From the NCBI GenBank assembly GCA_030765065.1, contig CM060985.1:8494001-8558000 (forward strand): a DNA stretch of 64,000 nucleotides, in the 5' to 3' direction. Source of the stretch: Deroplatys truncata (taxonomy: Eukaryota; Arthropoda; Insecta; Mantodea; Mantidae). How positions within the stretch are numbered: position 1 is the first letter of the stretch; each line of letters starts with the position of its first letter. The notes beneath the pieces were generated by a model. The model saw nothing but the letters and a program-made list of their open reading frames with translations. It was not told the DNA's origin and did no database searches. Below, one piece after another: positions 12,045-25,029 of the stretch. The translations under genes were made by a program, and so were the position numbers.

Positions 12045-12782
12045 TCTGTCCTTTTTTACTTTTTCTACCACATGCATAGGAGGTAGAAAAGGTATTGTAT
12101 TTCACCCAAAAATTCACTACCAAGGTTTCACCATACATACATGTTTTGAGGCCCCCTAAATCCAAAAATATAAATTTTAGAAAAAGGTCCATGTATGTAT
12201 GTGTGTGTGAACAGCTTAAAAGTGGCTATAATGATTTTCATTAATATGCCATATATGAAAGTTATTTACATGACAAAATGCACATCTTGAATTTTCCAGG
12301 AGTAGCCTGTGAAGTCTTGTTCATTTGGAAGGAATTTTATATAATCTTGTGTAAGTGGTAAATTAAGCCATAGATGAAAACACACTACATAAAAAATCTA
12401 GATTTTTTTAAAAGACACAATTTATTTCAAATAGCTTTCTTTTGTGGCATCAGCCATTTCCGATATAACTGTTATTGATGGTTTGAATTGTTCAATACTT
12501 AGTCATTCTTTTAAAGTCCTGTCAATTTTCAGTTGTTACTTGCAATGTCTTGAGAAGTATATGGAATTTTAAAGCCAGCATATTGCGTCCAGGTCTAAAA
12601 TATTTGACTATCGCTGTTCCCATTGTATCGTAACAAAATGTGTAATGTAGCTATTTTTGGAAAGGTTTATCTCAATTAAAATGAAGTAGATAGGAAATAA
12701 ACTTTCATAAGAATGGCTTGTATACACGCTAATAAGTGATAACACGGTAAAGAAAGTCATGTAAATGTAACACATCAGATTT
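12045..12782 (+). repeat. Family A, copy 2
   Basis: It starts with ccttttttactttttctacc followed by the block ttcacccaaaaattcac and ends in aaagtcatgtaaatgtaaca. It lacks the aaatcccccaccc segment. It abuts copy 3 head-to-tail. Confidence 0.85.
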
Positions 12783-13605
12783 TTACTTTCTCTAGCTCTT
12801 AACTGTAGAACTGTATTGTATTCCACCCAAAAATTTAATATAAAGATTTCACCGAAAATTTGCATTTTGAGGCTTCCCTGAAAAAAGAAAAAAAACATTT
12901 TGTGTGCGTGTCTTGAACAGCATAACTGAAAAAGGAAAGCTCAGATAAATACCAAACTTGGTATATAAATTCAGCATCTTCCAAGTATACGACATGGAGA
13001 TTTTTAAAAAACTCCACCACCTCAAACTATCTTTGACATGGAAAAAGTTTATTATTTTGTATTTTCTCAAAAATGCCTCTAATGATTTTAAAGTTAAAGG
13101 TATTTTCATGAGAAATAAAGCATATATGGAGTTTTCTGGGAAATTCTCTTATTTCTGAATGAATTTTTTTAATTTTGAATAACTGGTAAACTGTAAGGGA
13201 TAGATAAAAAGTTACATGAAAGATTTAGATCTCGTTAATTGATCTCAGACACAGTTTAGGTTCTTTTTTCCCCTGCTCTTTATCTTTGCATTGACTATAT
13301 CAGATTATGGTTATTGGTTTGAATTAGTGATTTTTATACATATTTAGAAGTGCCAAGTCATAATTCTTTTGTTTCTCGTGATGTCATACAAAGAATCTTG
13401 AATTGTAAGGCCAGCATATAGCAACCCACTTTTTAAACATCTGACTGTCATTTCAGTTTCTTGCATCCCTCTTGTAACCATTTCTGTGAACATTTATCTC
13501 GATTCATAATAAGTAGATAGAAAAATAAGCTTTTGTAAGAATAATTTTTAGAAGAGGTAAAAAAAATATACAGTAGTGGCTAGAGAAAATCATGTGATGC
13601 TGTTT
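12783..13605 (+). repeat. Family A, copy 3
   Basis: It begins with actttctctagctc directly after copy 2 and contains attccacccaaaaatttaat, the taccaaacttggtatataa block, and a diverged 3' end around 13430-13600. The copy 2/copy 3 junction shows the family start next to the family end. Confidence 0.85.
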
Positions 13606-14484
13606 AATGTTTGATGAGTCTAAATTAAAAGCAATTTGCTGGAACTACTTGCCTTTCTACATTAATTGCTTCTGAAATTAATGATGAACAGTGCTGGAAA
13701 ACTGTTTCAGTTTTAGGACTGTATTCACCAATCTGTAAATGCGCAACACTCTCCTTCAGTCCTGTACCATAGCAAAACTGAATTCAGTCCTATGTCCTTT
13801 TAATAACCCAACATAAAGATTGCTTGTCATAGAGGCATTTCCATAAAAATTGATGAAATAAAACTGAAGTTTTGCCAACACGGGGTGACCCCAGTTCAGA
13901 ATTGCTTGAGAAAGAAAATGGGGACGAGGACGAGAAATAGATTCTGTTTTATTTCTGCTATCGACATCGGCATACATTTAGGGTACATTCAGTGGGCCAA
14001 GCGCTGTAACAGCGTTTAATACCTTCGCTGCATACAGCACTGCAGGATTTGTTGATCCACCCTGCAAGCGGAAGTGGGAATTTCGTAATTTATTTTATGT
14101 TTTGAATCCTTGCGGCGAAAGCACGTGGAAATACATTTATTATAGAATATGAATAAGAAGAAATTTTGCGATTTGTGTTTGCAGATTATAGGGGAAGATG
14201 ACAATGATATTGTTGATGAAGTAATTCCACTTGATAATGGTAACGTTATGACCATTGCTTAAGAAGAACAGGACAGTTCTGTAAGAAACCTGAATTATTT
14301 TAAGAAAACGGTACCGCAATATTCTTTAAACAAGTTTCGGGTGTCACGAGCAACAGCAGGGATAAGATCAAATTATGATTCTTTGATATATTAAAATTTT
14401 AAATAAAATACCTTAAATTATTGCATTTATTGAATACACCTGCCATGTGTGTTAAATGCAACCATTACTTTATTTACTACATGC

Positions 14485-14775
14485 TTAGAGTAAGTAGAGG
14501 ATATCGAGATTTCACCAGAAATACACGTTTTGACGCCTCATGAATAAAAATTTAGAAAAAAGTTTTTGTATGTGTGTCTGTGAACAGCATAACTAAACAG
14601 AAAGTCGGATAAATACCCAACTTGGTATTTAACTTCAGTATCTTCTGAAGTTGTGATACGAAGATTTTCAAGAAAATCCCCCAAACCCAAAATACGCATT
14701 AAGTGGAATTTTTTTTATTTTCTAAAAGAAGGCTCTTGACGATTTTGATTAAATTAGCATACATTAGGATACTTG
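14485..14775 (+). repeat. Family A, copy 4 (5' half only)
   Basis: It shares atttcaccagaaatacacgt, the tgtgtctgtgaacagcat block, acccaacttggtatttaac and tttgattaaattagcatac, then similarity ends. Confidence 0.75.
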
Positions 14776-15556
14776 CATGGATAAGACAAAACAGGGGCAA
14801 ATAACACAGATTTGCACGTCTTTGCAAAAAGAATTGTCGCAGAAAAACAAAGACAGTGTATCCATAGCATGTTGCAACGCTATTATCTTAACTTTGGCCA
14901 CACCATAGCTTTATAATCATAAACGGTAACAATAATATTTATTGTAATGAACATCACAGTTGACTAATCTGAATTGAGGGGAAAACATTATTGGTCAGTT
15001 GTAAATAAATTACAGCCAAATGCGCAAAATCGATATTTACATCACTTCACCTGGCTTGAAGCCCGAGAACGTCTAGAGCATATTCGTCGCAGGAAAGCTT
15101 CAACTCTTACTTCGATATTTCTTGTTATTGACGTAACGTTCTATGGGTTTATTGTGAAACAAAAGCCCCCGTGTCTTTCACTTTGTTTTCTCGTTCTCGA
15201 TTTATTGTACAACAACCTTCAAAGCTCCTAAATTAAGAATTATCAAATTGAGGTTAGGATTAGAGCGTGTACCCGTTCTCCATTGATTGTGCATGACGTA
15301 TTCAGCTATTCACCTTCCCTTTCTGGTTCTCATGCTTTACATCAGGACAACGTACCCACTCAACACGGATCGCGGGCACCGAGTCTAGAGATTATGCTTT
15401 GCTCAGCAATTTTCTGGGCACGAAATGAAAAAAAGAGTTATCACTGATCTTATTTGAAAGCGACACGAAACTGAGCTATGTTGTCATAATAATCATGAAC
15501 AAACAAAATTGTGAAATATTCTCAAGATTTTGGAAAATAATCATAAAATTAGTTAA

Positions 15557-15650
15557 TGGACTGTCTCTATGGTCGACTGGTTAGCGTTCTGTCTTCTCAA
15601 CCTAGAGGTCCCGAGTTCCTAATCCCATCAGGATAGGGGATTTTTTTTTT
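15557..15650 (+). repeat. tRNA-like SINE head or tRNA pseudogene
   Basis: The segment around tatggtcgactggttagcg and gaggtcccgagttcctaatc has A-box and B-box spacing typical of a tRNA-derived promoter and runs into a T-stretch at about 15640. It is too diverged to be a working tRNA. Confidence 0.5.
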
Positions 15651-16785
15651 CTGTGATTAGAATCATTCCTTTCCCTCTGTAGAATCTGGAAGTATGAATG
15701 TTGCAGTGTTCCATAGCGTAAATGAATCAAACGTTAAAAACCTGCTGGCAACAAACGAACACTAGTACGTATCAGTTTGCAATGGTAAGGTCCACGATAT
15801 TGCCGTAGAAGTTAAAGAGGGTTATACAAATGAAACAATACAGAAACGTTATTCTTAATTTTAATGCCAATTGCAACGAAATTGAAAGTGTGTTATTAAA
15901 TTTTCTTTTAACGGTTTGTGAGCGGTTGTGATGCGTACAGATGGAGAGAGAAAACCGATACGCATTAGCCAACGCACGTAGAATGCATTTATTTGTATAG
16001 CTCTTCTTGGCAACTCGGCTACAATGCGCACTTGTTTTGTTTTGTACACGGAGTTAAAGCAAAAGCCACAACGTGGTATCGAATATCGGCCGGCACGTTT
16101 TAAAGTCGCTGAACCTTTGACCTACTTACAAGACGCTAGTGATCAGATAATTTCGGGAGCCGGCGCAGTTAATGAATGAAGAAGAAACACGCAAGATGTC
16201 ATCATACACACAGGTTTCTTTGTCGAGATTACCGAGTTCGATAAGGCGCGGTACTTGACCGAAAGATGAGCGCGCTGTTTCGATTTCTTTCTTGTTTACT
16301 TACACCCACGTCATCCTGTCTGTTAAAGCAGAGGGAAGCAGCCTTGTCTATGTCTATGGCATCTTGCAAAACAACCAGAGTTGCTGTATTGAAAGTAATT
16401 GTCTAGAAGGCCATGAATTGCGAAGAGTAGGTAATAATGGAAGAGGCCTGTTGTCAATGTGCACATTGATAATCGGACTTACTTCACGACATTTCGGTAA
16501 TGTTGTTCTGATGTTTCTGAACAGTTCAGAAACTATCAGTTACTGGTAGTTTTGCTACGTACTATCCCATGCAGAAGACACGCTGAGTGAAGCCGCTATC
16601 GATTTCAAATGGTGTTAAGAGGACTTAACCCAGGAAACAAATGATATGATGCAAAAGGCCTTGCATATAAACATTACTACCACCACCACCATGACTATAT
16701 AATTCAGCTTTCTGGAATGTGTTCAATAACCTCTAAATGAACTATAACATTAGGAAGATGTCTTTATACATCAGTGACATGTGGC

Positions 16786-16985
16786 TGGTATCATAGGAAT
16801 GTGGGAAGGAGGCATTCCTATCAATAATATATAGCAGATCTCTCCAGAGAGACGTGAAGGTTGTAAAACAATGGATTAGACGTTTCGGAGATCAAGCTGA
16901 AGGCCTTAAAACGAGACCGAAAATATATCTGAAGAAAACCACACCTGCGGAAGAAGCAGCAACCTAGATTCAAACAGGGGTGATC
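16786..16985 (+). pseudogene. Tc1-like transposase fragment (N-terminal HTH)
   Basis: The plus frame reads GMWEGGIPINNI, then after a frame change VVKQWIRRFGDQAEGLKTRP and KKTTPAEEAA. This is the order of the paired-type helix-turn-helix region of Tc1-family transposases. Stops and at least one frameshift break it, and the catalytic domain is missing. Confidence 0.6.
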
Positions 16986-17734
16986 CTTTTAAATAAAATA
17001 AAATGGATACAATTTTTGTTATTACAACTGGCCAGATGAATGGGTTGTAACAACATCATCAATGCATAATTAAGGTAGCTGTGGAGTACCATATAAACTG
17101 GAGTTTTACTATTTCGTGTAGTATTCTTATTGTTGTAGAATAAAATTATGTGAATTATGTAAAATCAGTTCACATTGGATAATTAAGTTAACATATAAAA
17201 GTCGCATGTACACGTTTTAAGAATTGACCTTAAAAACCTTAAACCTCTCCATGTTTGCTTACGCCCTCTGAAAACGCTAAAATATAGCATCGGTATTTCT
17301 TGTGCAGCTGAAGCTTCGACGAGTATGACCAATGAAAAAGTGATAATATACCTATGCCGTTTAAATGGGGGGGGGCCCGCTTTAGAAGTTGTACTCAACC
17401 GTTCCCGTTCTCGGTCACATAAGGTCGGTTACACATTACGCAGAGAGAGTATTAATTTTTTAAAGTTTTAGGGGGGATGCAGAGTTTTACAGAATATGTT
17501 CATCACAAATGTTGAGACGCATCCAAGTTGACGGATTGGGCCACTCCGGCCCCTGAACTGACCGAACCCCTATTCTGTAACTAAACAGTTCAGTGCGTGT
17601 ACGTCATGGCTGTAAGTAGACATGGGTAAAGTCGCCTCCCCCCCCCCCGCAAAATCAGGATCCCGAATGTTTTAAACGTTCTACCTGATGTGTGCAATAT
17701 TTATTGTAACTCCAGCAAATAAAATGTGCATTTT

Positions 17735-17873
17735 TTACTTTCTCTACTACGTATAGTAAGTAGGGGAAGTATTGCATTCCACCCAAAAATTTGATACCGA
17801 GATTTCACCGGAAATACATGTTTTGAGACCTCCTGAATCCAAAAAAAGCATTTTTGGAAACATGTCCGTGTGT

Positions 17874-17917
<44 letters not shown>

Positions 17918-18625
17918 CTGTGTGTGTGAACAGCATAACTCAAAAACGAACAGTCGGATAAACACCAAACTTGGTATTTAGGTTCAGTATCTTCCAGAGA
18001 TGCGACACGAAGGTTTTCAAGAAAATCCCCCCACCCCAGACTACCCTTTACATGGAACATTTTTCGAAAATTTTAATTTTCTCAAAAATGGCTCTAACGA
18101 TTTTGATTAAAATATCATATGTTTAAGATAATGTCATGAGAAATGAAATGTATATCTCGAATTTTCTGGGAATGTCTCCAAAAGTATTCTTCATTGTGAA
18201 CGACTTTTGCATAACTGGTAAACCATAAGAGATAGACAAAATTTTACTACACAAAAAATGTAGATCGCATTAAAATACACAACTTATGTCATATACATTT
18301 CTTTTGTTGAGTGAACCGTTTTCGAGATATTGCTTGTTATTCCCTTAAATTTTCCAATACTTATACTTTTTCTCAAATTCGTTATTCATTTTTTATGTCC
18401 TGGACTTGCAAAGAGAATGGAATGCGCCGCATAGCAACCAGCGTTAAAATATTTGACCATCGCTTAAAAGCTACCATATTCCCCTTGCATCTACAAGAAA
18501 ATTACTAATAAGATTGACATCTCGATATCTCGATTAACATAAAGCATATGGAGAATAGACGTTTGTAAAAATAGATTGTACAAGAGTAGAGAAAGTCATG
18601 TGAGTGTAACACATCAGATTTTTTG
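17735..18625 (+). repeat. Family A, copy 5 (one of the fullest)
   Basis: It runs from ttttttactttctctacta through ccacccaaaaatttgatac, cgaacagtcggataaacacc, aatccccccaccccagacta, aaaatggctctaacgatttt and a diverged 3' part to gagaaagtcatgtgagtgta. It serves as the reference for the family order. A TG dinucleotide run has expanded inside it. Confidence 0.88.
17868..17932 (+). repeat. (TG)n microsatellite inside family A
   Basis: Alternating TG with a few interruptions (tctg, gactg) expands the tgtgtgtgtctgtgaacag segment present in other family-A copies. The His-Thr runs on the other strand are artefacts. Confidence 0.95.
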
Positions 18626-18639
18626 TACCCGTCTCCGTG

Positions 18640-18725
18640 GTGTGGGTGTAGGATATCTTCCTCGTAAGTCGTCCTCCGTGGACTAGTGGTACCGTGCTAG
18701 CCTCTATTGTCCATTCCAAACCAGA
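18640..18725 (+). repeat. S1 SINE head fragments
   Basis: It contains two partial heads, cgtctccgtggtgtgggtgt and gtcctccgtggactagtggt, followed by accgtgctagcctct as in the S1 tRNA-like head. The body is missing. Confidence 0.55.
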
Positions 18726-19782
18726 GTGCCTTTCACTGAAAACAAACTCTTTGTATTATCCGCGCGAAAGTAGTTCGCAACCCCCTCCCACGTGCTTGTT
18801 GAACACTATTTAATCTATAAAAAGGCGCCCTGCATGAGAATCATGGTTCAAAATGCAACCTGAGGTAGCAATCTATTTTATAAGTATGCTGCAATGAACA
18901 CTTACGTTAATCACAATCCTCGGGCAAAAGTGCAACACCCAAATCCGAATTCTCCGAAGGTAACTCAGCTGACACATCGGAATCAGAACTACTCTCCTAA
19001 ATAATGACAAGCTTATCCACAATTCCACATCACTGTCGCACTTAAAACTTTATCCTCTTCTATGTTGTATTATGTCTGTTTATATTCCATGCTCGCTTTC
19101 GTTACACTTCTCACTGAAACGCCTGTAAAATCCGATATTAGTTTCGTAATATGCAATAATGCAAGTCGGGTATTTTTGTAATAGTGAGTTGAATAAATTA
19201 AGTATTGTTTGTTTTTAGCCACTTTTTAACTGTTTCCCGCTTCTGTGTTTTTAACAGTTTATTCGCACTACACGCACCTTCCTCTGCCATATGAGCTCAA
19301 ATACCAACTGACTAAAGCACAAGATTTGACCTGAGCTGAGCTGTGTGTTAGTGTATTATGAATGACTGTTCGCTTATCATATATCCTGTGTTACGCAAAG
19401 TGTTTATTCGGTAGGTACTCAGATAGCACCCCTGGGAATTCATTGCTGCATTTCTTGTGTATGTAAGAGAGTGGCAGTCGTTTATACGGTTGGTATTAAC
19501 AACCAAGATGCTCTCGGCGTTAGCGCAATAGCAGGCGAAAGTCATATTTTGTAATCTCTTAACAGCTAGTATATATTCATTACCTTTAACGATGAGTTCT
19601 TATGATAACCGCAATAAAATGTGCAGTTCTATACCTTTCCTGCTGTAATATTTCATAATACAATACATGTATTAAGGAACTATTTACGTTGGCGTAAGAG
19701 TATATTCTTGGGTTCGTGACAAGCAGAAGCACGTGCTTCTGTTTACATCAGAGGGAACTCTGGTTTGGAATGAACAGTAGTT

Positions 19783-20018
19783 CCCAAGCTCGCGGGTTCA
19801 AACCCGGCGGAGGGCGATGGATTTTTTTCAGGCGTAAAAATCCTTAGCATGGCTTCCTTCGGAAGGGAAGTAAAGCCGGTGATCCCGTGTCGTAGATTTA
19901 CGGCACGTAAAAGAACCTCAAGCCTGATAGAGGCCTCTGAGCAAAATTTCTGGTCTTTCACGCCCAATATAAAATGGGACGCAAAGAACCATAGTAGTTA
20001 AAGAGCGTCCATAAATAA
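19783..20018 (+). mobile_element. S1 SINE, 5'-truncated copy
   Basis: It starts inside the tRNA-like head (tagttcccaagctcgcgggt) and then matches the 9174 copy closely: gcggagggcgatggattttt, gggaagtaaagccggtg, tctttcacgcccaatataaa, gcgtccataaataaaac. It lies next to a further tRNA-like B-box stretch at about 20031-20085 (agatcgaatttcggtagagg). Confidence 0.88.
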
Positions 20019-20576
20019 AACAATTTTTTTCTGCCTCGTAATCCGGAGAAGCCCAAGATCGAATTTCGGTAGAGGTTTATATGGATAAACTTTTCTGTTT
20101 TTCTTTCTTTATTTCTTTCGTATGTTGAAAAGGCAAATATTGGGAAACACAGAGTTCTAAGGACCTCGTACTCATTTGAGCACTATTTTACAAATGTATT
20201 ATTCATCTCATCGGCTAACGGAAAAGTTGCTTTACTATCAGCTATGAGTAGTATTTCGCGTACTGCAAAAAGAAATGGTACAACACCTCTTCCGATACAA
20301 AGCATACTTCTTCCTTTGGCTATTTCCGGTGTTTTATTGTTCATTCATAAAGCCGTTGTTGTAAAATGGAAATAATTGAAGTAAAATAGAATTTCATATT
20401 TTAAAGTTTAAAGCATTTAATACCTAAATTTCACAAATTAATGTGGAATTTAAAAAAATCGAAGTACTTTGACTTTTCGGAAAAGTGCAGTTTGCAGAAG
20501 AAACTTCAAGTTATTATACACCAGAAATATAATATAAATTTGCTGCAAAGCTATATCTATTTATACTATCACTATG

Positions 20577-22680
20577 TAGTTCGAAAAAGATTCTTCTTTC
20601 ACCAGACAACTGTTTCACTTGCATATGAAGCTACTAATCCAAGATGGAAATATTTGGACCAATCACAGCTCTTATTGAATTGTTATTAATCGTTGCACTT
20701 TTTCCGGCAATATCGTTCGTAAATCGCATTAAATCGATCTTCAACTATCATCTTTATACTTAGTCACTAGGGCCGTATTCATAAAGTTGACGTTGGTCTG
20801 GACCATCTCTGGACTCATTTGGTCTGGACCAAAGGCTGGTCAAGTTTTTCGTATTCATAGACGATAAAAACCTCGGACCAAGAAAGGCCATGGATCAGCA
20901 AGGAGAAAATGTTACACGACGAAGAAAGGTAGTTCTGCGCAGCAGTCGCTGCCATAGAGTAGTAAACTAACCACTGTTACTTTCTGTGGTCGTTTCACAG
21001 CTGTTTTTTCATCGGTTCAGTGTTCACTCCTCGCCCAAAGCGAAAAAAAAAAAGGGACATAACCTAGAAGCGTGCATTAAAATAGTCGGAGGAGGAAAAT
21101 GCCTGTTTCCCTTAATACAAAAAATGATGGATATTATTGAAAACAAATCGGTTTCGACAAATGCAAACGCAAAAAAAAGAGGAGGTATGGAGGGAGATAA
21201 TACATATATAGACAGTTTTGTGCATGATTCTAACCTATTGCCACCCCTCCCTTTTTGGAAACGTTCTTATCCACACAGTTTCATGGCATTGTTAATCATT
21301 TCAATAAGAATTTAACTTGCTGGAATATTAACCTTTAAGCTTAAAATTTCGGAATCAAATCGTATTTAAATAGGAAGGAACATTTGCTGTTATTAAAATC
21401 TCACTGGATCTTTACCAAATAAATATTGTGTGATCGTAATTATACAGAAATAATTACCCGTGGAAATTCTAATACACCATAAACCTTCCGGGAGTTGTAA
21501 TCCTCCTCTCCTCGAGGGAAAACGTAAAGCAAAGCCTAAATTATTTCGAACTTAACCCAAGCAGGACATTATTCCGTATACGGGTAGGAGGTATGAAATG
21601 CTAAGAAACAAATGGAATCAGGGTTTTTTTAACACGTAGAATTGATTGTGTAGTGTCCTGTTCTCATTCGAGTTTAGACGCGCAGATCCCACGGCTACGC
21701 CCCGTCGTCACTTCCCAGTTGCAACTGATACACTCCTCTCCTCCTAAATTTAGCAGTGTCAAACTTTTCCTTCCCGTTACGTCAAGTTTAATGTGACATG
21801 GCAATTAGAACCAATCGGCGTGAAGCAGTAGTATGAAGTAATAGAAGAACAATCAATCAAGAATCATTCCCGTTACGTTAAGTGCATCCTAATTAAACCT
21901 TTACTGTAGCAGAATTTCTTAACTTCGCGTCACATCCCGTTATGTTACGTAAAGTGCATAGTAATCCCGGTTTAACAAAGGTAAATCTAGCATTAGCATT
22001 TGAGTCATTAGTTATAATGCGGCTTACTAAGGTCAGTAGTGTTTTCTTGATACCCTCCTCTTGCATAATGTGGAAGTGCTATTAGCATCGTATCAATTGA
22101 GATTCAAGCATCGGTTATCGTCGTTTGTCATATAGGTTAGGATGAATCCGTTTTATCAGCCTTCTAACATTTGCTTTACTAAACCGTATTTGTTTTGAAG
22201 TTTAAGTCACCATACTTTCCAATTATGTCTAATTTTAGTAGATAGTTTTACTCCATCGTCTCATTTCGCGAATTCTATGCAATCAGCCACGCCCATTACT
22301 CCAAAGTCGTCCATTTTGTAAAGATGGTCTGCCTTTAATCTACCCCTCTGAGGTAGACCAAAATTTGGTCCCGACCAAGTCGCTTGATCCCCGGACCAAC
22401 GCAAATCCCGGTCTATGAATAAGAAAATCGATGGTCCGCTGTAAATCCACCGGAAGTAGCAAGTTGGGCCGGACCAAAATCGACTATGAATAGTTCGAAA
22501 AGATTCCCCTTTTACCAGACGACTATTTCAAGTGCGTATTATTAATCCAAGATGGACAATCTTTGTATTTGGGGCAATCACAGCTTATATTGCACAATTT
22601 GTGCGCATTGTTATTCATTATTGCAATTTTTCCCACAATGTCGCCCGTAAATTGTGTAAAATCGACCTTCTACTGTTTAA
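20577..22680. mobile_element. Composite element: inverted-end core between direct repeats
   Basis: Diverged direct repeats lie at about 20577-20750 and 22489-22675, sharing tagttcgaaaa, aatccaagatgg and caatcacagct. Between them, gggccgtattcataaagt at 20771 and its approximate complement ending at about 22490 (actatgaatag) form inverted ends with ggtctggacc-type motifs inside both. Interior open frames are short and unrecognised. It could be a DNA transposon with subterminal repeats or an LTR-like remnant. Confidence 0.5.
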
Positions 22681-23629
22681 ACTGTTCGCGAAAATTAGGA
22701 TGCAAGACTTAACATTGCTTGTTCTGCTAGTTTGGTTAAGATAACTATCGCAGTTATATTTTTTATTGCTAGCTTATTTGTTGTATGAGTCAAGGTCGAT
22801 AAACTTAATATCGAGTACGAGCTCTCGTTAATTTGCATGTTCTGTGCGATAAAGCTCAGTATCACAAAAGTGTGACGCATTGCGTTCAAAAGCATCAGCT
22901 ATAGTCCTTCTGTGTGCAAATGCGCACTTCAGGAGGGTGTCGTTGGGAGAACGAACCACCTGATGTCCAGGTGGTGTCTCCCGACTCGGACCATTCCAGG
23001 ACAATTGTTCTATGCTGGTAGGATGATGGGTTTAGGGTAAAGGGCGGTGGTTTTGCGGTGATTTTGTTAGGATTAGGAGGTCTTAGGTTTTTTTTTTTTT
23101 TATGACGATTAGACATAACGTAAAACGTTCCATTTACGTACGTGGTGGTAAACATTTTAATCACTTTTAGCGCCTGGAACCTGGAAATTAGTTTTCCATG
23201 ATTGAATCTCCATAGGTTATGAACGAGATTAGTTGGTAATTGAGTAGAGACTTCCAGAGCTTGTTGATTTCTGAAGATTATAGGTGTTATCGTAAAGAAA
23301 TACAAACCTCGTGATGTCTGCCCAAATCAAGGGGACTTTGCTTTGACTAAATTCAGAGAGGGATGATGTAACAATGCTGATTTGTTAACCACAATAATTC
23401 ATTTTAGTTGGTAACAATTGCAGCTGGTTGTTTACTTTGGTGTTCTGTGGTTTACAGTGTATGCTTGACACTGCGTTGAAGAGTTATCCATGCACATTAT
23501 AAAACTAGAAACATCTTGAAGGCAATAAAAGACAAGGGTCTACCACATAAAGTAGGTATTAAAAATTTATGACGCGAAGTGTGAAGGGCAGTATCGTCGA
23601 TTACACTCTGCGGTTTGTTCTGTTGAAAT

Positions 23630-23935
23630 GGAATAGTCCGTTTTACTATTTGCGTTTACACGTAAATGGATGGGGCTTGAGACCGACTAGGACTTCAGTA
23701 CAACTACCGGTATACCCAGTTACCTTAATGAAGTAGTTGGCTATTAAATAATTTTGGTTTATTCTGTTTATAATTATTTTGTGGATGGCCTTGGGGCTTC
23801 GATACCATTTGCATGCATCCGTGTTTACATGTACACAAGAAAATCCGACCTTCATCATTTGGATTAGGGATTTAGAATCCCCTTTACAAGCGTTTAATAT
23901 GAAAATGGACTACAATCGATTTTAGTGTTTCGTGT
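23630..23935. repeat. Possible MITE with short inverted ends
   Basis: tagtccgttttactatttgc at 23635 is an imperfect inverted match to tatgaaaatggactac near 23900. The interior is unrecognised. Weak evidence. Confidence 0.3.
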
Positions 23936-25029
23936 AATTGCACTAATTTTATTCATTATGCGTTATTATTTGCAAGGATAATCCGGGCATAGTTTTTGAG
24001 ATGGAATTGTTTGCTCAATATGTTGTCACATGATGTTAACATGTATCCACATTCAGACGCTTGGTTGTTGCCACGGTTAGATAACGTTAGACTCCGGTCA
24101 AGAACCAGGCTTATTTCTTTCACTGGCTTAAGCATCCATTATTGTGATAAGTAATAGTAAAGAAATGTGTATGTATAAAGGTAGCAAAAATATATATAGT
24201 CATTTGAATGTGGTGTGGATTTAAGTTCAGAAAATGTAAAGAATTTCATTACGTTAGCTCTGAATGTGCAACAAAATTTCAAAATTTTCAAGTGCCTTGA
24301 GCCAGAAGAGGAGTTGCATTTTGTATTATGTATCATTACTAAAATGTGTTAAAGTAAATAAGCAAATTTGTCAGCTGCCAAAGGAAAAATGGAATTTAGT
24401 GGTTATATAATATTTTTAAAGTTTGATAGCAAATATAATGTACTTCCCAAAGCTGGAAGGCCTTTATATCCTGATGAACGGGATTGAACAGAACCCCTTA
24501 ATTTGAATTCCAATTTGCAAGTTATATTAAGTGATGGAGTTATTTTAATATTGGATTATGGTGAAAATAGAAGCTGTTAACTTACAAAATTGGGGTTTTA
24601 TGCTATCCACAGTCATTCTTCTTTATTATGTGTAATAATGTGTTGAAGTCAATAAAAGACATGTGTATATAGTGATATCAGCCATAATCCAGTATCGAAG
24701 TTTTGCGTTAAGGAGTTTCCATATTGGTATATTTGCTATCATTCCTGTGCTCTACTGGAGACTGACAAGGCTGGATAAATGCTATCTATATCCCCTCATT
24801 GTGCTGATGTTGCAATGTTCTTGCAATAAAATCAACTTCCATAGTAACAAATTAAGTGTCAGTAAATCATTTAATTCACAGAGGTTGAAGAAATTGTGTT
24901 TGGAAAGATGAACATTGTGAATGTTGCTGTGGATGCCAAGTGGTTTGGTGGCAGGAGAGGGGGAGAAGGTGGTGCTTTCTGAACTGCCACATTTTAATAT
25001 TCATAAGAATTTTAGTTTGTTTACTCTTA

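Noticed and set aside
14184..14263. Possible exon (tttgcag acceptor followed by an acidic frame ending at a stop, GEDDNDIVDEVIPLDNGNVM)
   Set aside because: Looks protein-like, but there is no partner exon, no recognised family, and it lies inside a PACS intron; perhaps a transposon relic.
15557..15650. Functional tRNA gene
   Set aside because: Box A/B-like motifs are present but the cloverleaf stems do not pair; more like a SINE head.
17701..18060. His-Thr repeat open frame on the minus strand
   Set aside because: Translation of the TG dinucleotide run in family A.
22895..23305. 136-codon minus-strand open frame
   Set aside because: No recognisable domain, low-complexity Lys/Pro segments from a T-run, and no supporting context.
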